The notes below the pieces were generated by a model. That model was not told the origin of the DNA and did not search any database. It saw only the letters and a program-made list of their open reading frames with translations. The translations under genes were made by a program, and so were the position numbers. 64,000 nucleotides of DNA from Pseudomaricurvus albidus (lineage in GTDB: Bacteria; Pseudomonadota; Gammaproteobacteria; Pseudomonadales; Cellvibrionaceae): NCBI RefSeq assembly GCF_018863235.1, contig NZ_JAHKRS010000002.1:637422-701421 (forward strand), in the 5' to 3' direction. This document shows positions 44,541 to 53,258 of this stretch, in pieces (position 1 is the stretch's first letter; every line of letters begins with the position of its first letter).

Positions 44541-44568
44541 ACATGCCGCCAATTCTGCAGCGGCATGT
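44541..44568. terminator. Hairpin between convergent PAS-GGDEF-EAL and sugar kinase genes
   Basis: ACATGCCGC and GCGGCATGT are perfect nine-base arms around a ten-base loop, followed on the plus strand by CTTTGGG. It probably ends one or both transcripts. Confidence 0.6.
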
Positions 44569-44594
44569 CTTTGGGATTGGCGTTGTACTTCTGG

Positions 44595-45608
44595 CTAACC
44601 CAGTACTTCCTGTAAAATTTCCTGATGCTGCTCCGGACGCAGGCGGGGGCCAAACTGGCTGACCACCTGAGCTGAGGCGCGACTTGCCAGTTTGCCGGCC
44701 TGTTCAGGGCTGTACCCTTGGGTAATGGCAAAGATAAATGCACCAGCAAACATGTCGCCCGCTCCATTGGTGTCGATGGCTGTCACCTTGTGTGGCTCAA
44801 TGTTCCAACGGTTTTCACCGTCCACTATCAGAGCGCCTTCAGAGCCAAGTGTGATGGCAAAGCTGCGAGCGATTTTCTTCAGCTCGGTTACGGCGTCTTC
44901 CAGGGTCTGGGTACGGGTAAAGCCCAGTGCTTCGGCCTGATTGCAAAACAGCAGATCCACTCCATCGCCCAGCATCTCTTTGAGGCCGTCGTGGAAGAAC
45001 TCAACCATTGCCGGGTCGGAAAGACTGAGCGCGGTTTTGACGCCATTGGCTTCTGCCTGCTGGCGAAGTTCGATGGCAGCCGCGCGCCCGGTTTCTGAAG
45101 AGACCAGATAGCCTTCGATGTAGGCGTACTGAGAAGTGGCTACGGCCGTGGGGCTGAGTTCGCTTGAGGACACAGTTTCGCTGATGCCCAGAAACGTATT
45201 CATTGTGCGTTCAGCGTCGGGGGTTATCATCACAAGGCACTTGCCGGTCACACCGGTCTGACGTTCTGTGTTGGGCAGACTGTCGACCCCCGCGTCGCGC
45301 AGATCCTGCAGGTAAAAGTCACCGTTGTCATCGCTGGCGACTTTGCAGCTGTAAAAGGCTTTGGCGCCAAAGTAACTGGCGGCAATGATGGTGTTGGCGG
45401 CGGAACCACCACTGGCACGCTTTGAGGCCACCAGGTGATCGGACAAGTGCTCAATTAATTCTTGCTGGCGGGCTTCGTCCACCAGGGTCATCACGCCTTT
45501 ATCAATATTGAGGGTAGTCAAATCCTGATCTGTGACTTCAATTTCGGTATCGACCAGGGCAGCGCCAATGCCATAGACGTGATATTCCTGATGTTGGTTG
45601 TCCGACAT
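44595..45608 (-). CDS. PfkB-family kinase, adenosine kinase-like
   Basis: The 337-residue ribokinase-fold enzyme phosphorylates a nucleoside or sugar with ATP. The first family signature region reads RASGGSAANTIIAASYFGAK, and the second, AIDTNGAGDMFAGAFIF, holds the catalytic aspartate and anion hole. Bacterial proteins of this subgroup are usually annotated adenosine kinase; ribokinase-like alternatives are possible. It is a single gene on the minus strand, divergent from mrcB across a 167-base spacer. Confidence 0.9.
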   Translation of the reverse strand: MSDNQHQEYHVYGIGAALVDTEIEVTDQDLTTLNIDKGVMTLVDEARQQELIEHLSDHLVASKRASGGSAANTIIAASYFGAKAFYSCKVASDDNGDFYLQDLRDAGVDSLPNTERQTGVTGKCLVMITPDAERTMNTFLGISETVSSSELSPTAVATSQYAYIEGYLVSSETGRAAAIELRQQAEANGVKTALSLSDPAMVEFFHDGLKEMLGDGVDLLFCNQAEALGFTRTQTLEDAVTELKKIARSFAITLGSEGALIVDGENRWNIEPHKVTAIDTNGAGDMFAGAFIFAITQGYSPEQAGKLASRASAQVVSQFGPRLRPEQHQEILQEVLG

Positions 45609-45775
45609 AATGTCCGGTTCCTTACTGTTGGTGGTGTCAGTGATTGTTCGCAGTCAATGCTGAATGTGAGATGCCGTTTTGATCCTGAGATATTTTCAGC
45701 AAAATCCCGGCCGACAAGTCCGCAAGAGGCTATTATGCCTTGTCTACCCGTTCAGAGTCAGTACACTTCACGCCT

Positions 45776-48094
45776 ATGAGTCGACAACGCAAATCAAAAC
45801 GCTCAAAAAAGAGCGCCCCTCCCTCCACCTTGAGGCGCATTTGGCGTTTGGTTCGGTGGCCTATCCTCATTTTGACGCTGCTGTTTGCGGCGTGGGTCCT
45901 GTATCTGAATTTTGAAGTGCAGCGAAAATTTGATGGCCGTAAATGGGCCATGCCGGCGCGTGTTTATGCACAGCCACTGGAGCTGTATCAGGGCAAACAG
46001 TTGACCCGAACCGATTTGGTGAACGAGCTAAAAGCACTGGAGTATCGTCCGGTTAACCGCTTGTCTGCACCAGGGCAGTGGCGTACGGATGGCAGTGTTA
46101 TCGATATCGCAACCCGGCCCTATGTTGCGGGTGGTAAAGATGAGCCTGAGCGCTATCTACGCATCCGATTTCAGTCCGATCGCATTGTCAGTTTCGAGAT
46201 TCTCAAAGGTGATTCGGCGTCTTTGATTACCCTGGAACCGGTGTTGATCGGTGGCATCTATCCACAACGGCAGGAAGATCGGGAGTTGATTCAGCTGTCG
46301 GACGTCCCGCCTTTGCTGGGTGAGGCGTTGATTGCGGTGGAGGACCGCAATTTCGTCAACCACCATGGTGTGTCACTCAAATCCATTGCGCGTGCAGCCT
46401 GGGTAAACCTGCAGACCGGAAGAGTGGTGCAGGGCGGCAGTACTCTGACGCAGCAGCTGGTTAAGAATTTCTTCCTCGATGACAGTCGCAAACTGTCCCG
46501 CAAGATTACCGAAGCCATGATGTCGGTACTGCTGGAATGGCATTACAGCAAGGGCGAGATTCTTGAAACCTACATGAATGAGGTTTATCTGGGGCAAAGC
46601 GGTCCCAGACAGATTCACGGTTTCGGCCTGGCCTCCAAACACTACTTTGGTCGTCCACTGTCTTCCCTTGATGAATCGCAATTGGCGTTGTTGGTCGGGC
46701 TGGTGAAAGGGGCGTCTTTCTACAATCCCTGGCGTCATCCCCAGCGTGCAAAAGAGCGTCGTGATCTGGTGCTCGATATTCTCTATGAGCAGGGATTGAT
46801 CGATGAATCTCTTCTGAAACGCTCGCAACGGCAGCAGTTGGGTGTGGTACCTGTTTCTCAGCGTCGCCTGCATGATTATCCGGCATTTATCGATCTGGTG
46901 AAGCGACAACTGCGTGAAGACTATGACGATGAAGCATTGAGTTCAGACGGTCTGAAGATATACACGACTCTGTCCCTGCCGGCGCAACGGCAGGCCGAGC
47001 GGGCGCTGTCAGAGCGACTCGATGAGCTTGAAAGCCGCTACGGCGTGAAAAAAGATACGCTGCAGGGCGCTGCCATCATTACTTCGGTGGGCAGCGGAGA
47101 GGTGGAAGCCGTTGTCGGAGATCGCAATCCCAAGTTTGCAGGGTTTAACCGTGCCCTGGACGCGACGCGTCCCATTGGGTCGCTGGCCAAGCCTGCGGTT
47201 TACCTGACCGCCCTCAAAAAGGGACAACCCTACAATCTGGCCTCTACCATCAGTGACGGTCCCGTCTCTGTTGCGGGACCCAATGGTGATGTGTGGCAGC
47301 CGAAAAACTTTGAGCGTGAATCTCACGGCGATGTGATGTTGATTGATGCCCTGACTCGCTCCTACAATCAGGCGACGGCTCGCCTGGGGATGATGGTGGG
47401 ACTGGATAAGGTGGCCGAAACCTTTGCGCAACTGGGGGTGAAGAAGCAAATCACCCAGGTGCCGTCTATGCTGTTGGGTACCATGGAGCTGTCTCCGGCG
47501 GAGGTTGCCGAAATGTACCATACGCTGGCCAACGATGGTGTTGTCATGCCCCTGAGGGCCATTCGTTCTGTTGAGGATGCGCAAGGCAATCGCCTCAATC
47601 GTTATCCGCTGCAGCTGGGCGATCCGGTGGAATCTGCGGCGGTCCAGTTGGTGCAGTTTGCCATGCAGTCCGTGATGGAAGAGGGAACCGGGCGCACCGC
47701 TTATCTGAGATTGCCCCGCACCCTGGCTCTGGCCGGCAAAACGGGCACCACCAATGACCAAAAAGACAGCTGGTTTGCCGGATTCAGTGGCCGCGATCTG
47801 GCGGTGGTCTGGATTGGCAGAGATGATAATGGCGACACGCCGCTGACGGGCGGGACAGGCGCGTTACAGGTCTGGACGGACATATTTTCTCGTCTGCCCA
47901 CGGAAAGTCTGGATATTTTTGCCTCACCGGACATTGAATACCTGTGGGTTGACGGTGAAAATGGCCGCTTGAGCGGTGAAAACTGTCGCGGATCCAGGTT
48001 GATACCTTTTACTCGCGAGCAGCGCCCAGAGGAATACGCCGCCTGTGACTGGGTGGAAAACCCCGTACTGCATTGGATGAAAAAATGGTTTTAG
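45776..48094 (+). CDS. mrcB: Penicillin-binding protein 1B (bifunctional glycosyltransferase/transpeptidase)
   Basis: The 772-residue class A PBP builds and cross-links peptidoglycan. A basic cytoplasmic tail (MSRQRKSKRSKKS) precedes a single membrane anchor at about 26-46. The UB2H-like region, where LpoB-type activators dock, covers about 60-150. The GT51 domain shows EDRNFVNHHG and GGSTLTQQLVKNFF, and the transpeptidase has the active serine in GSLAKP, SYN and KTGTTND. The frame is open from a TTG at 45740, but the ATG at 45776 gives the usual N-terminus. A lipoprotein gene follows within 85 bases. Confidence 0.97.
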   Translation: MSRQRKSKRSKKSAPPSTLRRIWRLVRWPILILTLLFAAWVLYLNFEVQRKFDGRKWAMPARVYAQPLELYQGKQLTRTDLVNELKALEYRPVNRLSAPGQWRTDGSVIDIATRPYVAGGKDEPERYLRIRFQSDRIVSFEILKGDSASLITLEPVLIGGIYPQRQEDRELIQLSDVPPLLGEALIAVEDRNFVNHHGVSLKSIARAAWVNLQTGRVVQGGSTLTQQLVKNFFLDDSRKLSRKITEAMMSVLLEWHYSKGEILETYMNEVYLGQSGPRQIHGFGLASKHYFGRPLSSLDESQLALLVGLVKGASFYNPWRHPQRAKERRDLVLDILYEQGLIDESLLKRSQRQQLGVVPVSQRRLHDYPAFIDLVKRQLREDYDDEALSSDGLKIYTTLSLPAQRQAERALSERLDELESRYGVKKDTLQGAAIITSVGSGEVEAVVGDRNPKFAGFNRALDATRPIGSLAKPAVYLTALKKGQPYNLASTISDGPVSVAGPNGDVWQPKNFERESHGDVMLIDALTRSYNQATARLGMMVGLDKVAETFAQLGVKKQITQVPSMLLGTMELSPAEVAEMYHTLANDGVVMPLRAIRSVEDAQGNRLNRYPLQLGDPVESAAVQLVQFAMQSVMEEGTGRTAYLRLPRTLALAGKTGTTNDQKDSWFAGFSGRDLAVVWIGRDDNGDTPLTGGTGALQVWTDIFSRLPTESLDIFASPDIEYLWVDGENGRLSGENCRGSRLIPFTREQRPEEYAACDWVENPVLHWMKKWF

Positions 48095-48178
48095 AAGGCA
48101 CAATCCGAAAAAGACGTTCGGCAGCTGGCCAAGAGTTGTCAGGCGGTTTTGATCTGTCAGGGCTTAACTGGTCTGGCT

Positions 48179-48667
48179 ATGTCAAACTGTGTTTTGTGTT
48201 TTGTGTTGGTGTCTGTAGTCCTGTTGTCGGCCTGTCAGTCCAGTGCTCCCGTTACTCAGGTACCCGTAGAAGAGCGTGGTGGAATAACGCAGCCTCCGGG
48301 GCCGTATCCCGAATCATCCACCCCTGAAACGGGCGGCCAGTACCCGGGCCCCTATGACCGGCCGGTGCCGGAACCTGTACGTCCGGAAGAGCCTCCTGCT
48401 CCCAGTATGGACCCGGCTATCGAGGCGATAGCGGCGGACGCCGAGGCTTATATGGCACAGCAGCAGTGGAAAAAGTCGATTGAGACCGCCGAGCATGGAC
48501 TGCGTCTCGATCGTCGGAATGCCCGGTTTTATCAGATCCTGGGCGAAAGCTATCGCCAGCTGGGAGATATCCCTCAGGCTCAGAGGTTTGCCCGCCAGGC
48601 CCAGCGCTACTGTCGCACGGACTGTCGCGGCACTCAAAGGCTGGTCGAGTCTCTGAATATGCAGTGA
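48179..48667 (+). CDS. Lipoprotein with TPR-like C-terminus, downstream of mrcB
   Basis: The 162-residue protein has a signal peptide with lipobox LSAC and a long Pro/Gly/Glu-rich, probably disordered linker at about 22-82 (many PP, GP and EE pairs). A short TPR-like helical unit at about 85-160 contains QQWKKSIETAEHGLRLDRRNARFYQILGE-like helices. The arrangement of lipid anchor, long flexible spacer and small domain recalls outer-membrane activators that reach PBPs, such as LpoB. Its place 85 bases after mrcB makes that idea reasonable, but the domain itself is TPR rather than LpoB-like. The ATG at 48179 gives a proper signal peptide; an in-frame TTG at 48149 is less likely. Confidence 0.8.
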   Translation: MSNCVLCFVLVSVVLLSACQSSAPVTQVPVEERGGITQPPGPYPESSTPETGGQYPGPYDRPVPEPVRPEEPPAPSMDPAIEAIAADAEAYMAQQQWKKSIETAEHGLRLDRRNARFYQILGESYRQLGDIPQAQRFARQAQRYCRTDCRGTQRLVESLNMQ

Positions 48668-49028
48668 CGGCAGCTTGACTTCCGGTCGTCTGCGAATTGA
48701 CCGGGCAGTCGAAAAGGTGAAAATAGAACTTGTGTTTTTTGCTCGCTATGTCACATTGAACATCAGTGACCTCTGGTATCAGGCGCGTAAAGGGCGACTG
48801 CGGACAGGGAGTGGGCAAGGGGCGAAAGCTCTTTCTGCCACACAATCCAGGCAAGACACTGAGTCTTGCAAGACATGTTATATAGCCCCGGAGAAGCCAA
48901 AATCTCAATTAGCTGGGCACTGAAGTAAAATCACACAAAACGAAAGACAGGATGTCATTGGGCAAGACTTTCACTGATGGCGTGACTTCTGAAGATAACC
49001 ACGGATGTGATGGAAAAACTCTGAATTT
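48668..49028 (+). other. Intergenic region before the DUF1631 gene
   Basis: This 361-base gap shows no convincing gene. The notable sequence is at 48851-48874, where GCAAGAC, GTCTTGC and CAAGAC form overlapping inverted half-sites, followed at once by a TATATA hexamer (48879-48884) that may be a -10 element. An 82-codon open frame from 48675 has no coding character. Confidence 0.45.
48851..48874. repeat. Overlapping inverted half-sites upstream of DUF1631
   Basis: GCAAGAC-ACTGA-GTCTTGC is a seven-base inverted repeat. Its right arm is also the left half of the perfect 12-base palindrome GTCTTGCAAGAC. Three half-sites next to a TATATA box look like an operator, regulator unknown. Confidence 0.45.
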
Positions 49029-51407
49029 ATGAGCAAATTGCACCCCCCCGAAACCACGGCCGGCGGTTTGACCGACAGCGTGATTATTGACTACCTCAAG
49101 GCTTGCCAGACCATTCTGGTTGAGCACGCGGGTGATTGTTTTGCGCAATTCATGAAAGCGCTGGATAACCACTTTTTGGAGCATTCTGGCCGCGCCAAGA
49201 CCAACAAGGAAAAATCAGAATTTCTTGAGCAGCAGGACCTGCTGCATAAGGCGTTGCCACAGATCGAACGGTATTTTCTGGGCTATCTCGGTGAAGGTTT
49301 CATCAAGTTCAAGCGTCATGAGCTGGCGACCAGTACCGGTGAAGAAAAGTACCAGAAAGACATGTTGTCACTGGTGGATAACGAAGACCTTGAAGAAACC
49401 ATTGCCATTACCTCGATTACCCACCGTGCTGAAAATCATTACGCGGAATCACTCTGGGCATTGAATCAGCGTCTGGCGGTGTTGAATAAGGGTGAAAAAG
49501 TCGACGACCGCAGCAATCCGGCGGGCCCGGTCCAGTATTGTGAATCTCTGAGAAAAAGTTTGCAGCGCACGGCGCTCAGTACCAAAAGCAAGATCATTAT
49601 CTATAAGTTGTTTGATCGTGAGGTAATGGTGCAGCTGGCCGAGCCCCTGCAGGAAATCAATCAGTATCTGGTTGGTAAAGGCATATTGCCGAATTTGCGC
49701 CACCGTCCCGTGACGTCTGACTCGGGCAAAGCCGCTCCCCCGGCCGACGCGGTGTACGACAGCTGGGATAATCTGCAGGCCGGTGGTGAGGTTGAGTTGC
49801 CGGGTTCCCAGTCTGCGGCTTCGGGCTTTATGGAAAGTCCTGATGCGAGCCTTCCGTCGGATCAATATCAGGACAGTCTGGTGGATGCCATCCGCACGCT
49901 GCAGAACCATATTGGTGGTTTTGCTCCTCAGGCGGGCGGTGCTCAGAGTGGAGGTGGTGGGGCGCCCACGTCCATACAGAGTCTGGTGGCACAGCCATCC
50001 TCTGGTGTCAGTCAGGGGGGCGCTGCCGCACCAGGCGGTCGTCCCGGCATGGTTTACTCGAATCAACAGCTGGTTGGAGCTTTGCAGGCTTTGCAAACTC
50101 AGGCGTTGACGGTTACCGGCCAGCAACTAATGGAGGCCCAGCCGGGCACCCTTCAGCCCCTGCCAGTGGCCAATGTCAGTCAACAGCTGGCACAACAACT
50201 GATTGAGGAAGAGGGGGACGAAGATTCCGTAGATCCCGGCGATATGCATACCATCGATCTGGTGGGCATGTTGTTTGAGTACATGTTGTCTGATGACAAC
50301 TTGCCGGATTCAGTTAAGGCGCTGCTCAGTTACTTGCACACGCCGTTCCTCAAGATTGCCTTTATCGATAAAAGCTTCTTTGAACAGACAGAACACCCCG
50401 CCCGCTTGTTGTTGAACAATATGGCTGAAGCTGGTGTGAAATGGGTCAGTAATGACGGTTCCAGTCAGTTCGACATATACGACAAGATCAAGTCCATAGT
50501 GTCGCGGGTGCTGGAAGAGTTTAAAAACGATGTCCGTCTGTTTGCGGAACTGCTGCTGGAGTTCAGTGGTTACACCAAGAAAATTTCTCGCCGTCAGGAA
50601 CTGATGGAACGCCGCGCCATGGAGAAAGTCCAGGGCGAAGAGAAGTTGAGAGAAGTTAAAATACGCGTCAATGAAGAAGTGCGTTCACGCACCGATGGAC
50701 GCGAATTGCCCTCTGCAGTGCTGTTGATGCTGCTGCAGCCCTGGTCGGATTATCTGGCTTTTATCCTGCTGCGCTACGGTGAAACATCAGACAGCTGGTT
50801 GCGTGCGACTCAGGTCATTGATGACGTGTTGTGGAGTATTGAGCCAAAAGAAAATGCCGAAGACAAGAGTCGGCAAAAGGAAATGCACACCTCTTTACTG
50901 AACAATCTGGAGGTGGGCTTTGAGACCATTGGCTACGATCAGGCAAAAGGCAAAAAGTTACTGGAGGCTCTCTATTCTCTGCAGAAGATGGCGTTGCAGA
51001 GTAAGCAGATTGACCCTGCCCCTGAACCTATGCGCAGCAAGCTGGAAGCCATGGCTGCCAAGAAAGCAGGCCAGAGCGATGCCGCAGAAGATCAGCCGAA
51101 CGCTGAAGAGCTGCGGATGGTGGAAAATCTGAAAATGATCGAGTTCGGCACCTGGTTTGAATTCGATGGTGGCAAGCGCCTGAAGGTAGCCTGGTACAAC
51201 TCAAAGACACTGCATTACATGCTGGTCGATCAGATGGGCAAGAAGGTGGCAATGAAGTCAGGGCTTGAATTAGCGCGTGATATGTTGGCCCATAAGGCCA
51301 AAGTCATTGCCGGCAGCTCTAAACCGTTCTTCGAGCGGGCACTGGAGAACATCTTCCAGAGTCTGAACGCCAAGGCCGAGGGGCTCAAACCAAAAGGTAA
51401 GTCCTGA
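49029..51407 (+). CDS. DUF1631 family protein
   Basis: The 792-residue protein has no membrane segment or signal peptide. The N-terminal helical part (about 1-230) leads to a Gly/Ala/Gln-rich linker at about 295-345. A long helical region with MLFEYMLSDDNLPDSVKALL and IDKSFFEQTEHPARLLLNNM is the family core. A small beta-rich C-terminal end (about 700-775, WFEFDGGKRLKVAWYN) resembles a PilZ-like barrel. The family is uncharacterised as far as I know. A PilZ gene follows within 20 bases, which together with the barrel-like end hints at c-di-GMP signalling. Confidence 0.88.
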   Translation: MSKLHPPETTAGGLTDSVIIDYLKACQTILVEHAGDCFAQFMKALDNHFLEHSGRAKTNKEKSEFLEQQDLLHKALPQIERYFLGYLGEGFIKFKRHELATSTGEEKYQKDMLSLVDNEDLEETIAITSITHRAENHYAESLWALNQRLAVLNKGEKVDDRSNPAGPVQYCESLRKSLQRTALSTKSKIIIYKLFDREVMVQLAEPLQEINQYLVGKGILPNLRHRPVTSDSGKAAPPADAVYDSWDNLQAGGEVELPGSQSAASGFMESPDASLPSDQYQDSLVDAIRTLQNHIGGFAPQAGGAQSGGGGAPTSIQSLVAQPSSGVSQGGAAAPGGRPGMVYSNQQLVGALQALQTQALTVTGQQLMEAQPGTLQPLPVANVSQQLAQQLIEEEGDEDSVDPGDMHTIDLVGMLFEYMLSDDNLPDSVKALLSYLHTPFLKIAFIDKSFFEQTEHPARLLLNNMAEAGVKWVSNDGSSQFDIYDKIKSIVSRVLEEFKNDVRLFAELLLEFSGYTKKISRRQELMERRAMEKVQGEEKLREVKIRVNEEVRSRTDGRELPSAVLLMLLQPWSDYLAFILLRYGETSDSWLRATQVIDDVLWSIEPKENAEDKSRQKEMHTSLLNNLEVGFETIGYDQAKGKKLLEALYSLQKMALQSKQIDPAPEPMRSKLEAMAAKKAGQSDAAEDQPNAEELRMVENLKMIEFGTWFEFDGGKRLKVAWYNSKTLHYMLVDQMGKKVAMKSGLELARDMLAHKAKVIAGSSKPFFERALENIFQSLNAKAEGLKPKGKS

Positions 51408-51426
51408 TATGGAGGAAGCGAAACAC

Positions 51427-51765
51427 ATGGATCAGCGCAATCTGGATCGCTTCGGCGTGGTGGGGTCTGTTGAGGTGTACGACGCCAATCGGGACTTGTA
51501 TCTTGGGCGACTGGCCAACATTCACGAACAGGGGCTGATGTTGCTGGGTGAGATGCCCATGCAGGCGGATCATGTGTATCAGCTCAACCTGATTCTTCCC
51601 ACCCCGGTGTGCGGTGATACCTCGATTCGTCTAGGTGTGGATTGCCTGTGGGTGCGTTCTCTGGATGATGACCCGGTCTGTTGGGCGGGTTGTCATATCA
51701 TCGATATGTCTGAGCAGGCTCGTGAGCAGGTTCAGGCGTTAGTGGCTCTGCTGGCAGAACAATAA
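51427..51765 (+). CDS. PilZ domain protein, candidate c-di-GMP effector
   Basis: The 112-residue protein is a single PilZ barrel. The c-di-GMP-binding RxxxR motif is present as RNLDR near the N-terminus. The second motif, usually D/NxSxxG, reads NIHEQG, with histidine in place of serine, so binding may be altered. An in-frame ATG at 51409 is also possible; I prefer 51427 because a GGAGG ribosome site falls just upstream of it, inside the longer version. It is coupled to the DUF1631 gene and ends at a large inverted repeat. Confidence 0.85.
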   Translation: MDQRNLDRFGVVGSVEVYDANRDLYLGRLANIHEQGLMLLGEMPMQADHVYQLNLILPTPVCGDTSIRLGVDCLWVRSLDDDPVCWAGCHIIDMSEQAREQVQALVALLAEQ

Positions 51766-51784
51766 GGCCCGGATTCAATTAGCG

Positions 51785-51822
51785 ACACAATCACAAACGA
51801 AGATTACCGTTTGTGATTGTGT
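51785..51822. terminator. Perfect 15-bp inverted repeat between the PilZ gene and hemL
   Basis: Two 15-base arms, ACACAATCACAAACG and its exact complement, surround an eight-base loop between two convergent genes. It is A/T-rich with no clear T run, and probably acts as a shared terminator. Confidence 0.65.
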
Positions 51823-51857
51823 TGACTTGCGTTGTGTTCAGCTGCCTCAATGGTCCC

Positions 51858-53138
51858 TTAAAAAGTGGCCATTACCTTATCTGCGGCAGCCAGAGTAAAT
51901 TCAATATCCTCATCGGTGTGAGCCGCAGACATAAAGCCGGCTTCGTAAGAAGCAGGTGCGAAGTAAACCCCTTCCTGCAGCATGCCGTGGAAGAACTGAT
52001 TAAAACGTTCGATGTTGCAGTTCATCACTTGCTGGTAATTGGTGATCTTTTCTTCCTCTGTGAAAAAGAAGCCAAACATGGAACCTACGTGGTTGCTGGT
52101 AAATGGAATGCCATGCTTGTCGGCAATGGCTTTCAGACCCTCTACCAGCTGATCCGTCTTCTGAAAGACTGGCTCGTAAAAGCCCGGTTGTGAAATCAGC
52201 TCCAGAGTCTTCAGGCCTGCCGCCATGGCCACCGGGTTACCGGATAGAGTGCCTGCCTGATACACCGGCCCCAGTGGTGCGATGTGAGACATGATTTCTT
52301 TTTTGCCGCCAAAGGCACCAACGGGCATGCCGCCACCCATGACCTTGCCCAGCGTGGTCAGATCTGCTTCTACACCGTAATGCCCCTGGGCGCCTGTGGG
52401 GCTCACCCGGAAACCGGTCATGACTTCGTCGATAATCAGCACGGCGCCATGCTGGTCGCACTGGGCGCGCAGACACTCCAGAAACCCGGGAACCGGTGGT
52501 ACGCAGTTCATGTTGCCGGCTACCGGTTCAACAATAATACAGGCCACCTGATCACCGATTTCAGCAAACGCGGCTTCGACGCCGGCGATATCGTTGTAGG
52601 TCAGGGTGACGGTGTGATCGGCCAGCGCAGAGGGAACACCGGGTGAGCTGGGGACGCCCAGCGTCAACGCACCAGAGCCGGCTTTCACCAGCAGGGAGTC
52701 GGAGTGGCCGTGGTAACAGCCTTCAAATTTGATGATCTTGTCCCGGCCGGTATAGCCGCGAGCCAGGCGAATGGCGCTCATGGTGGCTTCGGTACCGGAG
52801 TTTACAAAGCGCACCATGTCCATGCCCGGCATGATGTCGCAGACGCGATCGGCCAGCGTGGTTTCGATCTCGGTGGGAGCGCCAAAACTCAGGCCCTGTC
52901 GGGCTTTCTCAATAACCACATCAATGACGTCTTTGTGGGCATGGCCCAGAATCATTGGCCCCCAGGACAACACATAGTCCACATAGCGTTTCGCATCAGC
53001 ATCGAACAGATAGGCGCCTTCGGCACGCTCAAAAAAGACCGGGGTGCCGCCCACGGCTTTAAAGGCGCGAACAGGCGAGTTAACGCCACCGGGGATGTGT
53101 TGCTGGGCCTGCTCAAATAATTCGCTGGAACGACTCAT
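51858..53138 (-). CDS. hemL: Glutamate-1-semialdehyde 2,1-aminomutase
   Basis: This 426-residue PLP enzyme converts glutamate-1-semialdehyde to 5-aminolevulinate, the entry to heme synthesis by the C5 route. [17 protein letters not shown] at the N-terminus, [18 protein letters not shown] for cofactor phosphate binding, [10 protein letters not shown], and [17 protein letters not shown] with the PLP lysine are all present. The frame is open from 53201, but the ATG at 53138 has an AAGGA ribosome site and the standard start [11 protein letters not shown]. It is last in the row hemJ-thiD-hemL. Confidence 0.98.
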   Translation of the reverse strand: MSRSSELFEQAQQHIPGGVNSPVRAFKAVGGTPVFFERAEGAYLFDADAKRYVDYVLSWGPMILGHAHKDVIDVVIEKARQGLSFGAPTEIETTLADRVCDIMPGMDMVRFVNSGTEATMSAIRLARGYTGRDKIIKFEGCYHGHSDSLLVKAGSGALTLGVPSSPGVPSALADHTVTLTYNDIAGVEAAFAEIGDQVACIIVEPVAGNMNCVPPVPGFLECLRAQCDQHGAVLIIDEVMTGFRVSPTGAQGHYGVEADLTTLGKVMGGGMPVGAFGGKKEIMSHIAPLGPVYQAGTLSGNPVAMAAGLKTLELISQPGFYEPVFQKTDQLVEGLKAIADKHGIPFTSNHVGSMFGFFFTEEEKITNYQQVMNCNIERFNQFFHGMLQEGVYFAPASYEAGFMSAAHTDEDIEFTLAAADKVMATF

Positions 53139-53258
53139 GGGGTTTCCTTTGCTGGATGCGGTACCCGTTGTGGCACCGCGTGGATGACAATAGGTGGGCA
53201 TTATCGCTAACGGCGGAGTGAAATGTAACCCTGAAGGGGATGCGCTAGCGCTAAAGGG

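Noticed and set aside
48675..48923. 82-codon frame between the mrcB-linked lipoprotein and DUF1631
   Set aside because: No ribosome site or conserved pattern; it covers the half-site repeats and candidate -10.
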